A stretch of 64,000 nucleotides of DNA from Heterotrichella gracilis. Its lineage: Eukaryota > Sar > Xanthophyceae > Tribonematales > Xanthonemataceae. Positions 13,001 to 23,568 of this stretch are shown here, piece by piece. The stretch covers positions 372,001 to 436,000 of the forward strand of contig JAULBX010000003.1 in the NCBI GenBank assembly GCA_032358255.1, written 5' to 3'. Position 1 is the first letter of the stretch; every line of letters starts with the position of its first letter. Below the pieces are notes generated by a model. It saw only the letters and a list, made by a program, of their open reading frames with translations, was not told the origin of the DNA and did no database searches. The translations under genes were made by a program, and so were the position numbers.

Positions 13001-13877
13001 GCACCAGTAGTGGAGGCCCAGCTTGTCCAATATCTCGAAGAAGGCACGCATGCGCCTAAACGCCTGCTCCATCTCGTCCAGTTTGGGGTCTTCCCACGGC
13101 CAATTCTGCAACGTATGGCCCTGTCAGTGGTCACACCCCAATTTGGCGGGAACAGCTCACTTGCTATGACATGTCATGTGCCGTCGAGCGTGTCACAAAT
13201 CTGCAGGTGGGCGTTGAGCTATGCTGTTTCTGACAAGTGTATGACTAGTTGGGTGGAAAGCCCAGCTGCTGGCATCCACTGCAGACCGGGCCATGGCATG
13301 CATGCATGCATGCATACGATGTGGGCGAATTGAAAACAGCTTCACACCCATGCACACACCTTGGTGGGCGAACCGAATGGGTCACTACCATCGCCTCGCA
13401 TCGTGTGCCAGAACGCGAGGCTGAACCTCAACCTGCGCAAAACAGCATTGAGACGGTTAGGCACTGTAAGCCACTCTCCGAGACCTCAGATGGCCCAAGT
13501 TGGGAAACAGAGCCCCCAGTTTGACGGGGAACAGGAGCATTACCCACCAATATTTCATGGGCTTCCTAAGGATCTCTTCGTCTGCGTTGTAGTAGCGGAA
13601 AGCTAGTGGGTTGGTGGAGGTGGGGCCTTCGTAACGTATCGTAGGAATATCGGGGAAGAACTCTGCGTTGTCCAATAGGGAGGAAGCATCGCAGTCTTGA
13701 ACATCGACGGCTGCCCCGTGTGCTGACAGAAGGTACTGCGTGAAGGGTAAACGAACCTATCAGGGGTTAAAAGCATCCTAGGGATGCATTTGATGACTTC
13801 CGAAACCAGTCCAGGTGCATCCGCAGAATACATACCGTCAGCAGCAGCGTCCCAATAAGGACCTTATTCGCCACCAT
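10068..13877 (-). CDS. xylA: xylose isomerase, plant type, with N-terminal signal sequence
   Basis: Converts D-xylose to D-xylulose (also D-glucose to D-fructose) with two divalent metal ions. Exons on the minus strand: 13877-13836, 13735-13548, 13432-13360, 13105-12990, 12501-12341, 12115-11877, 11592-11392, 11006-10916, 10384-10068, joining to 475 residues, about the length of the Arabidopsis protein. Active-site residues are all visible: H138 and D141 in WCFHDRD, E269 and K271 in [16 protein letters not shown]305 and H308 in LECNH, D333 in SLDAN, D344 and D346 in GWDTDQF, D376 in INFDAKL. Residues 1-22 ([20 protein letters not shown]) look like a secretory signal peptide, as in land-plant homologues, so the enzyme may enter the ER. 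The start is the ATG directly before that peptide. Introns carry several decayed exon copies. Confidence 0.97.
10483..10505 (+). repeat. telomere-like heptamers in xylose isomerase intron
   Basis: Three consecutive TTTAGGG-type units lie in the last intron of the gene. They read CCCTAAA in the sense of transcription. This is an interstitial run, not a chromosome end. Confidence 0.8.
10814..10850 (-). repeat. partial copy of xylose isomerase exon 8, 3' end with donor
   Basis: Resembles 10912-10950 at an offset near 98 bp, in the intron after exon 8. It shares the GGCACCAGGTGxG junction and the codons before it. Confidence 0.7.
11197..11315 (-). repeat. partial copy of xylose isomerase exon 7
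   Basis: Matches 11403-11521 at an offset of 206 bp, in the intron after exon 7. It still reads [17 protein letters not shown] and then degenerates in the DANTGD region. Confidence 0.95.
12208..12290 (-). repeat. partial copy of xylose isomerase exon 6, 5' part
   Basis: Resembles 12020-12102 at an offset near 188 bp, in the intron before exon 6. It covers the [19 protein letters not shown] region with substitutions and small gaps. Confidence 0.75.
12632..12685 (-). repeat. partial copy of xylose isomerase exon 5, 5' end
   Basis: Resembles 12455-12508 at an offset of 177 bp, in the intron before exon 5. It spans the acceptor and the first codons ([10 protein letters not shown]). Confidence 0.75.
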
Positions 13878-15593
13878 GCTGAGCACTTTCCTCAAAACAC
13901 GTATTGGGTTTCTCGCTTCAAACTACCAAACTTGCACTGCCCATCATCTGCAGACCAACGATCGCGCAGGGAAGCACACGTTTCTGGCTGCACGTACCCA
14001 AAGTGACTCTCAGCACCACTCTCATATACACGTTGATTCCCAGTTGACAACTGGGTTATATAGCCAAGGGTGTGCAAAAGGAAGAGTATGACCTGGCCAC
14101 CGAAACCGTGAACAACCCCAAACCCGTATTTAGGGCTTTGCCACATGGCACGTGCCATGTGGCAAAAGCTGGCCCAGTTGCACACCGTGAAGCCATGACT
14201 TTGGTACCACCGGAAGACTCGTAGTAGGATGCCAGCAAGGCAGCAAATAAATTCCTCTCGGAGACACACTGTCAGGCTAACATGCCCCAGGCCTCCCCAT
14301 TGAATACCCCAAACGCCAAACCCTTTTGCTTGCCATGCCTGGTGGGGCATGCCATTGGCTGAGGCATTAGCTAAGGCCTTTGGCTACCATTGCCATACCA
14401 TACCATTGCCATGCCCGGCAATGACTGGCTAAGGTATCTGCTTGACCAGCCGTTCTGGCTTGTCGGTGCCCTGGTGCGAGCGAGTGGCCCCTTAACTTCG
14501 CCTTTGTGCATCCCCTTTCTCCCTTTCTACCCCACTGGCACGTTCTACCCCACTGGCACGTCTTCGGTACGGTACCACACGGGGACACTTTGCCGTGGGC
14601 AAAAACTTGGCTTCGTCACAATGGTGCTGCGCCAAATTACAACAAAATGCAACTTTCAGCATAATATGATATTGCATCTCATATACCGTAATATGCCGCA
14701 TATGAACCGGTCCAAAATAGTGTGACAAACTGCTGCTGCAGCATGTATTTTGACCTATGCATGCTGCAACTCTGAAATTGTGCAAAGACAACTCCACATA
14801 CATATTCAATAACTCATCATTTGAAACAATTGAGAGCCGAGCGTTGCTCTTGACCACGAAAACGTTGGCAGCTGGAAAACTGGGGATGGTACACTGCCGG
14901 GCCCTAGGAATCGCGCCATGCATTGATTAGGCCTGCCACCTGGTACCTGGTTGATTGAAATCATGGTGCTGAAGCGGCAAAAGGCCTTGAAAGGGTGGTT
15001 AACAGTGGATGCCTGAATATGTTTAGGTTTACCCACTGCATGGGCTGATGCAATACTGCTACAGGGAGGCATATTGCCCTACCGATGAATTGTACTCTAG
15101 AAAATAATATTGCGCAGAAAAGACAGCCAACTGCATGACACCATGCCCACAATCCCCATGCAATGAATGCATCCACAATACACCGACTGAGCGACTGAGA
15201 TGCAGGATCTCCCGTAGCCCAAAATCACGATATGTCACATGAAGTTCAAGTGTTTGCTAACTGGCTGCCTGCTGTGTACGGTCGAACCCCTCGACTGTTC
15301 CACAATTGCCCAAATATGATGTGCTCCCATGAATCCCGCATCCCCAAAATTCAATCCTGGTGGATCATCTGTTGCGTGAAAGGAGTCCTGTCACATGGTC
15401 CTGCTCCTGTGGAAGCTTACTTGACCTGTATAAAAAAAGGTCTGTCAGCAGATCGCACACAGTATACATAGCCGCACACAAGAGGCGCATGATGCTGGGA
15501 AAGAATTAACCAAACTACTACATATAACGACATTCACCCACAGCCACTTAGCATTGCATTTGTGGTTCACAAAACTGCTTCAAGGCTAAGGGC
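13878..15593. other. intergenic: xylose isomerase promoter side and FAD7 3' side
   Basis: I see no gene. It holds a 30-bp perfect palindrome (separate entry), a 17-bp unit repeated twice near 14526-14560 (CTACCCCACTGGCACGT), and a CCATTGCCATACCATACCATTGCC run at about 14387-14410. Confidence 0.5.
14137..14166. promoter_or_regulatory. 30-bp perfect palindrome with central CACGTG (G-box core)
   Basis: Each half is 15 bases with no mismatch and no spacer. The centre is GGCACGTGCC, containing the G-box/E-box core bound by plant bZIP and bHLH factors. It lies about 260 bp before the xylose isomerase ATG. The arms could also form a cruciform or RNA hairpin. A regulatory role is inference. Confidence 0.5.
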
Positions 15594-18500
15594 TCAGCTT
15601 ACCAGTTCGGGGTCCTTCTGGTAGAAGACGATTTCACCGTCATCCGACACAAAGTGGTCATTGTTGAAGCTCCTGCAGAGGTTATGGAAAGCAGGTGAGC
15701 AACAGCAGGCCATGCAATAATACAAGGGTACGCACTGCCTGCCAATTAACATGCAATTTCAACAAGGCAAACAGTACTCTGGGGTCCAACCTCTGGCACA
15801 CCAAACTACTTCAAGCCCACGTGGAAGCATGAACAGAGGTTCAATACACCTTACTTTGCATGTGTCTGTAATGTAGATGCGTTTGCACCGCCAGCGCAAC
15901 ATTAATATTGCCCAGTATCAGAACAGGAAACGTTGGTGCAAAGCCATGTGACTACATTACTACATGGTCTGAAAGAGAAACTTTGGCCTCGGGGCGTAAA
16001 AGGGGACCATGATTCAGAGCGCAATCTCCACCTGACGAGGGGAGCGATGAGGTGGGTTGGGGAGATGGCTTAGGGTTTGAGGTTTAGGGTTTAGGGTCTC
16101 GGGGCGCAATCATCACCTGACAAGGGGAGCGATGAGGTGGGTTGGGAGCAGGCCTGGGGAGGGCTCTGGCTCGCGGTAGAACTCGCCCATCACTGGCTTG
16201 ACTGCCTCAGTGGCCTCTGTGAGCTTGTAGTGGGGGATCTGTGGGAACAGGTGGTGCACCACGTGTGTGCCGATGTCGTGGTGGATCTTGTTGAAGATGC
16301 CGTAGTCCCTGTCGATGGTGGACAGGCCACCGCGCATGTAGTCCCACTCCTGCAGAAAAACGACCCAGTTTTAGGACAATGCTCCATGTTTAAAATACCC
16401 GCATGTATCTTCCATGCCAGCACGCGACAGGTAACAATCCAGCTGATGCACTCGAATGACATATTCCCCCTTAGCCGATACTTGCTCCTCCATATGCCTC
16501 CCCACGCAATTATGGGGATATCGCCCCAAAGCGGCCTACAAGCAGACAGCTTCCCAATGTGCCCTCATCCACGCACAAGGACAAATGAAGCGTCAAATTT
16601 TTTCATTATTTGCCGCTTTGCTCACCCCGTCGCGGTACCTTGGCACCTCCTACACCCACAAACCCAAACAAACAGTGTTCCCAACCTTTCACTTTGCCGC
16701 TTTGCTCACCTCTCCGCGATACCATGGCACCTCCTCCTTCTCGTCCGAGGGCCCGTGGTGGTGCAGGTAGGTGACCACATCCAGCCACACCACGAACATC
16801 CAGTAGGGCACAAAGTAGAGGCAGAACATGGAGCCCACGCCCAGCTTAAAGGTGGCAGCTGCCAGCACGGTCAGCATGCCGATGAGGAAGGCGTTGGTGG
16901 TCTTCACCTGCAACAGCAGAGGTCGCGGGTCAAGGTCTGCGGGATAGGTGCGCGCAAGGGGTTGCCAGACAGAGCTGGGTGGAGGCGGCTGTGCAAAGGT
17001 GGCTGCTGATACGGCTGCACTGCTGGGTGTTTTAGATTTCTGCAGAAGGGCTTTCTGCAATTGATTTGGGTCCAGTAAAAGCCGCTTTTTTGTTTGTCCC
17101 CACAGCGGCTAGCTTTCTAGTGGTAGAAACTTGGATGCTGTACATACCGAGGTATGTGAGCCAAGGCCCCCACCAACATATCGCTAGCCGCTTCCAAACA
17201 AAAGTGAGCAGGCACATGGGTATAAAGGCTTGCAAGCGCACCATCTTGGCCTCGGAGGGCTGGAACAGGTCGCACTCTGGGTCGTAGTGCGAGCCCTCCT
17301 TGCCTGGGGACCGCCTCCACAGATAGAAGGGGTAGGCGAAGAGCGGGAATGGGAACAGCAGGCGCCCCACCTTGGCCAGGCCCTCCTGTAGGACGCACAG
17401 GGCAGGGCAGGTAAGCACCTGAACTAATACAAGCACTCCCAGTAGTTCCCAGCAATCACGTTTAGCTGTCAGCCTTGCACAAAACTGCCCACGCAGTTCT
17501 ATCCAGGCACTTCTAAAGGTGTTACTGCCCAAGTATTTTGTAAGGACGTCAGCATTGGTTGATTGTATAAGGCTGACTGTAAGGGCTTTCCACCCAGGTG
17601 CAAAGGACTAGCCGCAACGACCATCTTTGCATATACAGTGACTTTGCCACAGGGTGCCAAAACTCATAACACCTTAGACCTGGCCCTCCCCAAGAACTGT
17701 TGCGGCAATGCACCACCTTTGCATCCAGTGACTCGGTCACCGGGTTACTTAAATGAAAGCAGCGCAACGCACCATCTTTGCGTAGAGTGACTTGGTCACT
17801 GGGTGCCACGACTCGTCGTTCTCCACGTGGCCGTGGTTGGCGTGGTGGGTGCGGTGGCTGATCCTCCACCCGTGGTAGGGCACCAGGATGGAGGAGTGGG
17901 TGATGTTGCCCACAAGGTCGTTCAGGTGGCGGCTGTTGCTGAAGCTCTGGTGGCCACTGCGGTGAGGAGATCACTGTTCAAAAATAGTCCTAAGTTGGGT
18001 GCATATGGACCACCAACTGGGTAGAGGTTGACAAGCCACAGCCTAACTTATGGACACTATGGTGTCAGCAGCAGGAAAACTGTTTAAACAACAGTGGGGG
18101 CATATAGGGAAACTGAGTGGGGGTTCCTATGACATGCTATCCCCTTAGCCAGATGTGTTAGCAGCAAAACTCACCAGTCGTGGCCAACGACGAACAGAGC
18201 CCAGAACATGGTCCCCTGGGCGAACCAGTAGAAAGGCCACGCCCACCTGAACACAAAGAAATACCATGTGTCAGAAGGTGACGTTCCTCAGAGTGTTACG
18301 GCTGCAGTGGATCGTCACTTGGGTGGATACAGCGACTGGCGTGCGACCCAATTGGATTGGAGGCGTGGACTCACCAGGCGTTCAGGGCATAGGCACCGGC
18401 AGCCAGCCCCGCGACGATGGCCACGTCAGCCACCAGGTATGCCATGGACAGCCATGCGTTCTTCTCGAAGCAGTGCTTGGGGATGGCGTCCCTGAGGTCC

Positions 18501-19057
18501 TTGAGGGTGAAGGGGGGAGGGTTCGCCAGGCGACGGCCACCCTGCAGGCACCCACAAAACTCGGTTCAAAAAAGCACAATGTGGAGTAGATCACCAAGGT
18601 TAGGAAGAAGTTCTGTGTGCGGGTCGCGTCTTCTTGGAGGTGGTTGGCCCCTTTGGGTGGTGTGCAGCCACAGCCGAAGCCTAAGCGTTGCAGACAAGAG
18701 GACCACTCGCAATTGCACACACCAGGTTGTGGTTTTGTCAAAAGCAGGAGGCATACTCAAAAAGCAAACAGTATGAACAGACTTTGGCAACGCAGTCAGC
18801 CTGTACCCCTTGCATGTACAAGTGGCGGTGGGCTAGCCATGAGCGCGCACCCAGCTAGTCAGCCCTACCTCGAACTGGGGTGGGGCCTCGATGGGCGCTG
18901 CCGCTGGGATGCTGGCAACGTTGAAGACCTTGATGGAGGTGGCAGGCCTGGCACGGGTAGACCTGACGGCTAGCACAGGCCTGCTGGGCAGGCGTGCGCT
19001 GGCCGGGCAGGCGAACCCGGTGCGCTTGCACTGCATGGAGAGGCCGGCGCTGATCAT
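15594..19057 (-). CDS. FAD7: chloroplast omega-3 fatty acid desaturase
   Basis: Introduces the third double bond (18:2 to 18:3, 16:2 to 16:3) into plastid membrane lipids, using ferredoxin as electron donor. Exons on the minus strand: 19057-18869, 18541-18375, 18246-18175, 17956-17773, 17385-17242, 16907-16710, 16349-16117, 15672-15594, joining to 421 residues. The three di-iron histidine boxes are intact: HDCGH at 141-145, HRTHH at 177-181 and HVVHH at 347-351. Further family blocks are [34 protein letters not shown] and [12 protein letters not shown]. The first exon (63 residues, Arg/Ser/Ala-rich) looks like a plastid transit peptide, favouring FAD7/FAD8 over the ER enzyme FAD3. Exon 5 ends at the GT of GTGCGC after codons SEAKM; reading on would insert extra residues absent from the family. 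It shares a divergent upstream region with the polyprenol reductase gene. Confidence 0.95.
16020..16063 (-). repeat. partial copy of FAD7 exon 7, 3' end with donor
   Basis: Nearly identical to 16105-16148 at an offset of 85 bp. It includes the CAG/GTG donor junction, so two candidate donors lie in tandem. Confidence 0.9.
16073..16098 (+). repeat. telomere-like heptamers in FAD7 intron
   Basis: Two to three imperfect TTTAGGG units lie between the two copies of the exon 7 end. Confidence 0.7.
16611..16652 (-). repeat. partial copy of FAD7 exon 6, 3' end with donor
   Basis: Resembles 16695-16736 at an offset of 84 bp. It includes the RGE-GTGAGC donor region. Confidence 0.85.
17611..17750 (-). 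repeat. two decayed copies of FAD7 exon 4, 3' end with donor
   Basis: Copies at 17611-17659 and 17702-17750 resemble the true exon end and donor at 17764-17815. In all three the codons for HPVxxSL..AKM are followed by GGT. The three lie in direct order in the intron after exon 4. Confidence 0.85.
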
Positions 19058-20488
19058 CGTAGATCAAATGGCGTCAGCTCCGTCCCAAAACACCCAGGCT
19101 AGCCTGTGTGTTGGTAATAGACTGGATGACGTCTTCAGCGATGGGTCGCTGATGAGGATTAGTGCCTGTGGGGAGCAGTGTCGTGGGTTTATTGTGAGCC
19201 AGAAGAGCTTTGCAAAGGCGCACTCGCCCCACAGCCCGACAACGGCTGGCAGGCGCCACACATACGTACCCGTACATGCCACATGGCAGCAGGCATGTGA
19301 GATTTGGTGCGATTGGCGGAGGCCTCAAAAAGTGGTTGGGCCTGCAGGGGGCAGGAGGAAAGGTTTTGAAAACACCATCCCAACATTTTGAAAATGTCCC
19401 TCACCCCTGGACACCCACCCACCCCCCTGCTGAAAAATCCTTTTTGGACCAATTTGGACCCTTATTTAAATGAATATCATTTATTTTAATACATTTAATT
19501 AATTAAATCTATTTTATGATGTATTTAATTAATTTAATTTAATTAATTTCCTCCCCGCAGGCTGTTTCCTGCACCAAAAATTACTTACCTGCAACCCCTT
19601 GAACAAAGAAAGGTCGGCAAACGCAAGGAAACATTGCAAGGAAGGTTACAGTCCAGTATGGGCCCAAAAAACGTGGCCCAAAAAAAAGTTAATAAGTTTT
19701 TAAATTTCCCACTGAAATTTCTAAAAGCACCCCCCAGACACCCCTCCCACCCCACCCTAAAGGAACATGTTTGTTTTTCAATTTGAGACCGGTTCTGGAC
19801 TCCTCTCGATGACCTCTTTCCAAATCCGTGGAGAAATTTCAGGGTTGTGGGATGGTGTCAAAAGTTGCACAAACTCTTGCCCCCTGGGGCCTGTGGCCGA
19901 AAGAGGTTGCTGGACCAGCTTGTACATGCGCTGTTGCGCTTGTATATGCATAACAGCCATTATTGCCAATGCCTGTGGTGCGTCAGAGGACACCAACCCC
20001 ACAAGCTTCGACCCCTCTCGTGCATGCATGCATATTCATACAAAGCGACAGGCATGCATATTCATACAAAGCGACAGGCATGCATATTCATACAAAGCGA
20101 CAGGCCATACAGTCCCACCGTCAAGGCCTTGTGGTATCGCATATAGGCCAGATAGTATCTGAAAAAGGTGCTAAGTGGTTTGGTTTGGACGTTGGGCAGT
20201 GTTAGTGGAGCCCATATGCACGTTCTCTAGCTGGAGGCAAGGCTGAGTGACTTGCACTCTCTAGTACTTTGAACCTCCACTGTGCTTGACTGTGTACACG
20301 CACCCCCACACCGCGTTTTGAAGGCCTGTCTGGTGTATTCAGCGACCTCAGCAGTCGGGGAAGCGTTGGGGTTGGGGTTTCAGCACTGGCCTGGCATGTG
20401 GGGCATGTGGTCCCAGTCATGACACCACCCAGTATCACCCAATACTGCTGACAAGGAGAGGGCGCACAAGACACCCCCCACTTGAACC
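19058..20488. promoter_or_regulatory. divergent promoter region between FAD7 and polyprenol reductase
   Basis: The two genes are transcribed away from each other, so both promoters should lie here. There is no recognisable gene. A strongly AT-rich island sits at about 19466-19548 (ATTTAATTAATTAAAT-like). A 26-bp tandem repeat lies at 20028-20106. Confidence 0.55.
20028..20106. repeat. 26-bp tandem repeat, three units
   Basis: Three perfect direct copies of a 26-bp unit beginning CATGCATATTCATACAAAGC, about 380 bp before the polyprenol reductase ATG. Confidence 0.9.
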
Positions 20489-23400
20489 ATGGCAATCGTG
20501 CTACAAATTATTGTTGAATACGGGCCAGTAGTGCTGCTGCTGTTTTGGACTTTGGCCGCGGGAGCTGCTACCATCAGCCTCTTCCCCTTTGCCATGGCAA
20601 AGCCGTTCAGGTGGGCTAGTTTCCGAATCACATGCATCCCAAAAGGACAACAACAGTCACCCTTGAACTCCTTGCCTGGTGGCTATGGGGGTCACCCCTT
20701 GTGGCATAGATACAGCACTTGCGGATGGACTTGCTGTTGTTCAAACGATGCAAAGGACATGTTGAACCAATCAGTTCTCTGATGCTGCGATGGTGTACCT
20801 TCTGTTGGGCACTCAAGCAAGCGATTAACCCCCGTGCCCCCTCCCAGGGATGCTGTTCTGCTGTCTGCAAGCCGGGGGAAGCTGTGGGAGGGCAGGCCAG
20901 ACAAAGCCCTAGGGTTTCTGACGGTGAGGACTGGCTCCTAAACATGCAATAACTGATCCACTTATTTCCTTTTGGTGAAAACGTCAAGCATGACATGCCA
21001 GCACACAAGTAGTTTGCGCACCCATTCGACCTTAGCCCAGGCAACACTGCCTTGGTCTGAGAATATGGGTGCTGGGTGCGCAGGATTGGACGGTGCCGCA
21101 CAGCTTCTTCACCCACTTCTACCTGGTTGGGGCCACCTGGAATGTTGCAGTGCTGCTGGCATGCGCACAAGCGCAGTGGACCAACCCCGCCACGTGGTCT
21201 CAGCCAGAGGTAAACCCACCCTCAATTTCCATTCTGATAAAACTACTTGGGTTGCTTTCAGTGGCACTCGGTTGAATCATGCCTTGTCATTTGCTGTGCC
21301 CTTAGCATGGCTCGCCAGCATGGATGATGTGACTGGATGGAAAGTGCATCATGTGTTGGGTATGCAAACTATGCACCCAATTGGAATTGCATACCCAAAT
21401 TGGAATTGGGTGCAACAGCCAACCTCCCTTGGCTTGCAGGTGGCATCCTTCCTGTCTTTGTGCATGCTGCAGCTGCATCTAACAAGAAGGCTGTACGAAT
21501 CTGGGCTGAAAGCAAAGTACCCTCCCGGGGCAAAGATGCACGTCATTGCCTACCTGTTTGGGCTGAGGTACGAGACTCGTAAAATCCTAGAGAGTCAATT
21601 CTAAGGCTGAGATCTCAGCCTTTGGGTTGTGAAGCTGAGCTCACCTTGTAGCTAGGTAGTTGCTGTGCAATGTATACATCGGCACTTGACCCTGGATTGC
21701 GCTGCATGTATCCCTGGGCCTTGAATTTTGCCGCTTAGGTTTTGTAATCAATCATGACTACACGCAACCTGTCAGCTGCACTCGCTGGGGAGGGTCTTAC
21801 AAACCGTGAGACACATGCCATGTGCGGATCACCCTTTTGTTGCCGATAATTGAAAATGAACCCGGCCAGATTTGGAAGAGCCCTGGGACAATTCTTCCGC
21901 TCCCTGCTCGGCGGGAATTGCAAGTGTGTCGTGGGTTGCAACCACTCTTCCCTGTCGTTCCTGTTACAAGAGGCATGTGACGCACACCCATGTGCACCGG
22001 AAGAGTATAAGCCAGATTGCCTATGGTCCCCACATGAATCCTTGACAAAAAAACTTCACCCTTACGAGTCCCCCTGCCCCCTCCCCTTACAGCTATTACA
22101 TCGTGCTCCCCCTCTCCTTCCTGGCCACCAGCCATTGGAACCCGCAGCTGATCCACGCCACATGGGAAAAGCACCGGGACCTCACACAGCTTCCCCATCA
22201 GCTCCTACTCACCTTGCAGCTTGCCTGGTTCAGAGCGCAATGGTACCATGTACTGGTATGGCCTGAAAGCAGTTACATATGTAATGACAGTACAGTGCTC
22301 TCGCATGCTGTTGGCCGTGTCTGCTACTAGGTTCGCATTTCTGCCCCTGTGCATTTCTGCGCCTTTGCGCATTGCCATGAATTGTTCATGTTCATTTGGT
22401 TGTGTGTCATGGTCGCATGCTTTCTTGGCTTTGGTTTTGGTGGTCGTTATTAGTTGTCCCCCATCTGGGGCTTTCAAATGTGTTGTTGTCCAACCAAGTT
22501 GTAAAAGCTAAAATTGCGTGTCTTTCCACAGGGTGCCGCCACCTTCCTTGCCGGCAACGCCCTGCAATACCACGCCCACCACATCCTGTCCACCCTGTCG
22601 CGACAACCCGCGCAGTCGGGGGCAGCATCCGCCTACAAGATACCCCATGGTAGGGTAATATACACACTGCAATACTCAATAGATAGCGCATGGATAACCC
22701 ATACCTGTCCCGCATCAGTTCCTGGGCACGATGCATTGACAAGGCCGCATGGTACGGAAGTAAGAGGGGTTGCTGAGTGGTGCCTGACCCCCAAGCTAGG
22801 GTTTGGCATTCCTGGCTGATGCCCTGTCATGACAATTTTCACCAAGCGCATGCTGCCATGGCGTGGTTACATCACCCCTCAAAAGCATGTGGAATATCAA
22901 ACCGTGTTAGCAATAGCAGCGCTGGTGTAGGTAGGGCGTATGCAGCCACTCGTACAGAGTCCTTGGCCCCACCTCAGTACGGGTGTGGTTTGGGGTCAGG
23001 GGTCTAGGATTTTTAATGCCTGCACTGCTTGACACGTCATGTGTGCCATGTGCAGGCGGGGCCTTTGAGCTTGTATCCTGCCCCCACTACCTGGGTGAGG
23101 TGGTGGTGTACACAGGGCTGGCGATGGTCATGGGCCCACACCAGGCGCTCCCCTGGTTGGTGCTGCTGTGGGTGGTACGTTTGCACCTCCAGGCACCGCA
23201 TCGGAACCCTAAATCCTATTCTCTGAACCCTAACTATGCGCACCTCCATGCACCGCATCGGAACCCTAATGAGTACCTGTTGGCCTCATTGAGGCGGGTT
23301 GACAACCCGCAACCATATATATTTATGCCCTCACTTTATTTGTGCAATCCAAGACTCATGGTGCTAGGCCGTGATCAACGGCTCCTGTAGATTCGTAGTC

Positions 23401-23568
23401 GAGAATGCTGCGATCTACTTCAACCCAGGGTCCAGTGTCAATATTATTTTGCCTATTGTGCAGGTGTCTAATATCTTGCTGGCAGCGGGCCCAACCCACC
23501 GCTGGTACCAGAGCCATTTCCCGCACTACCCCAAGCACAGGAGGGCGCTGGTGCCTTTTGTGTATTGA
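20489..23568 (+). CDS. SRD5A3: polyprenol reductase (SRD5A3-like)
   Basis: Reduces the alpha-isoprene unit of polyprenol on the way to dolichol, the lipid carrier for N-glycosylation, in the ER membrane with NADPH. Recent work on the human enzyme places the reduction at the aldehyde step. Exons: 20489-20610, 20848-20923, 21084-21209, 21440-21567, 22093-22255, 22532-22649, 23056-23174, 23464-23568, joining to 318 residues, the family size. Matching blocks are VPHSFFTHFYLVGATWN, LQLHLTRRLYES, KMHVIAYLFGL, RAQWYHVLGAATF, LQYHAHHIL, the steroid-reductase C-terminal block FELVSCPHYLGEVVVYTGLA, and WYQSHFPHYPKHRRALVPF at the C-terminus. The start is the only ATG before a hydrophobic first segment. 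Exon 5 must end after YHVL to keep frame. Steroid 5-alpha-reductase is less likely given the HFYxxxxxWN and KHRxAxxPF motifs. Confidence 0.92.
23189..23278 (+). repeat. direct repeat inside last polyprenol reductase intron
   Basis: Two copies of a roughly 30-bp unit (GCACCGCATCGGAACCCTAA) about 60 bp apart, both ending in a telomere-like AACCCTAA. Confidence 0.75.

Noticed and set aside
16137-17009. 290-codon open frame on the plus strand
   Set aside because: It lies antisense to FAD7 exons 6 and 7 and their intron; the minus-strand exons match the desaturase family in detail and the plus frame matches nothing.
16908-17241. Extra transmembrane-like coding read-through after FAD7 exon 5
   Set aside because: Reading on adds residues that no omega-3 desaturase has. 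Splicing at GTGCGC restores the family spacing between SEAKM and the YFVPYW segment.
20028-20106. CRISPR-like array
   Set aside because: Three units directly abutting with no unique spacers, in a eukaryotic intergenic region; a plain tandem repeat.
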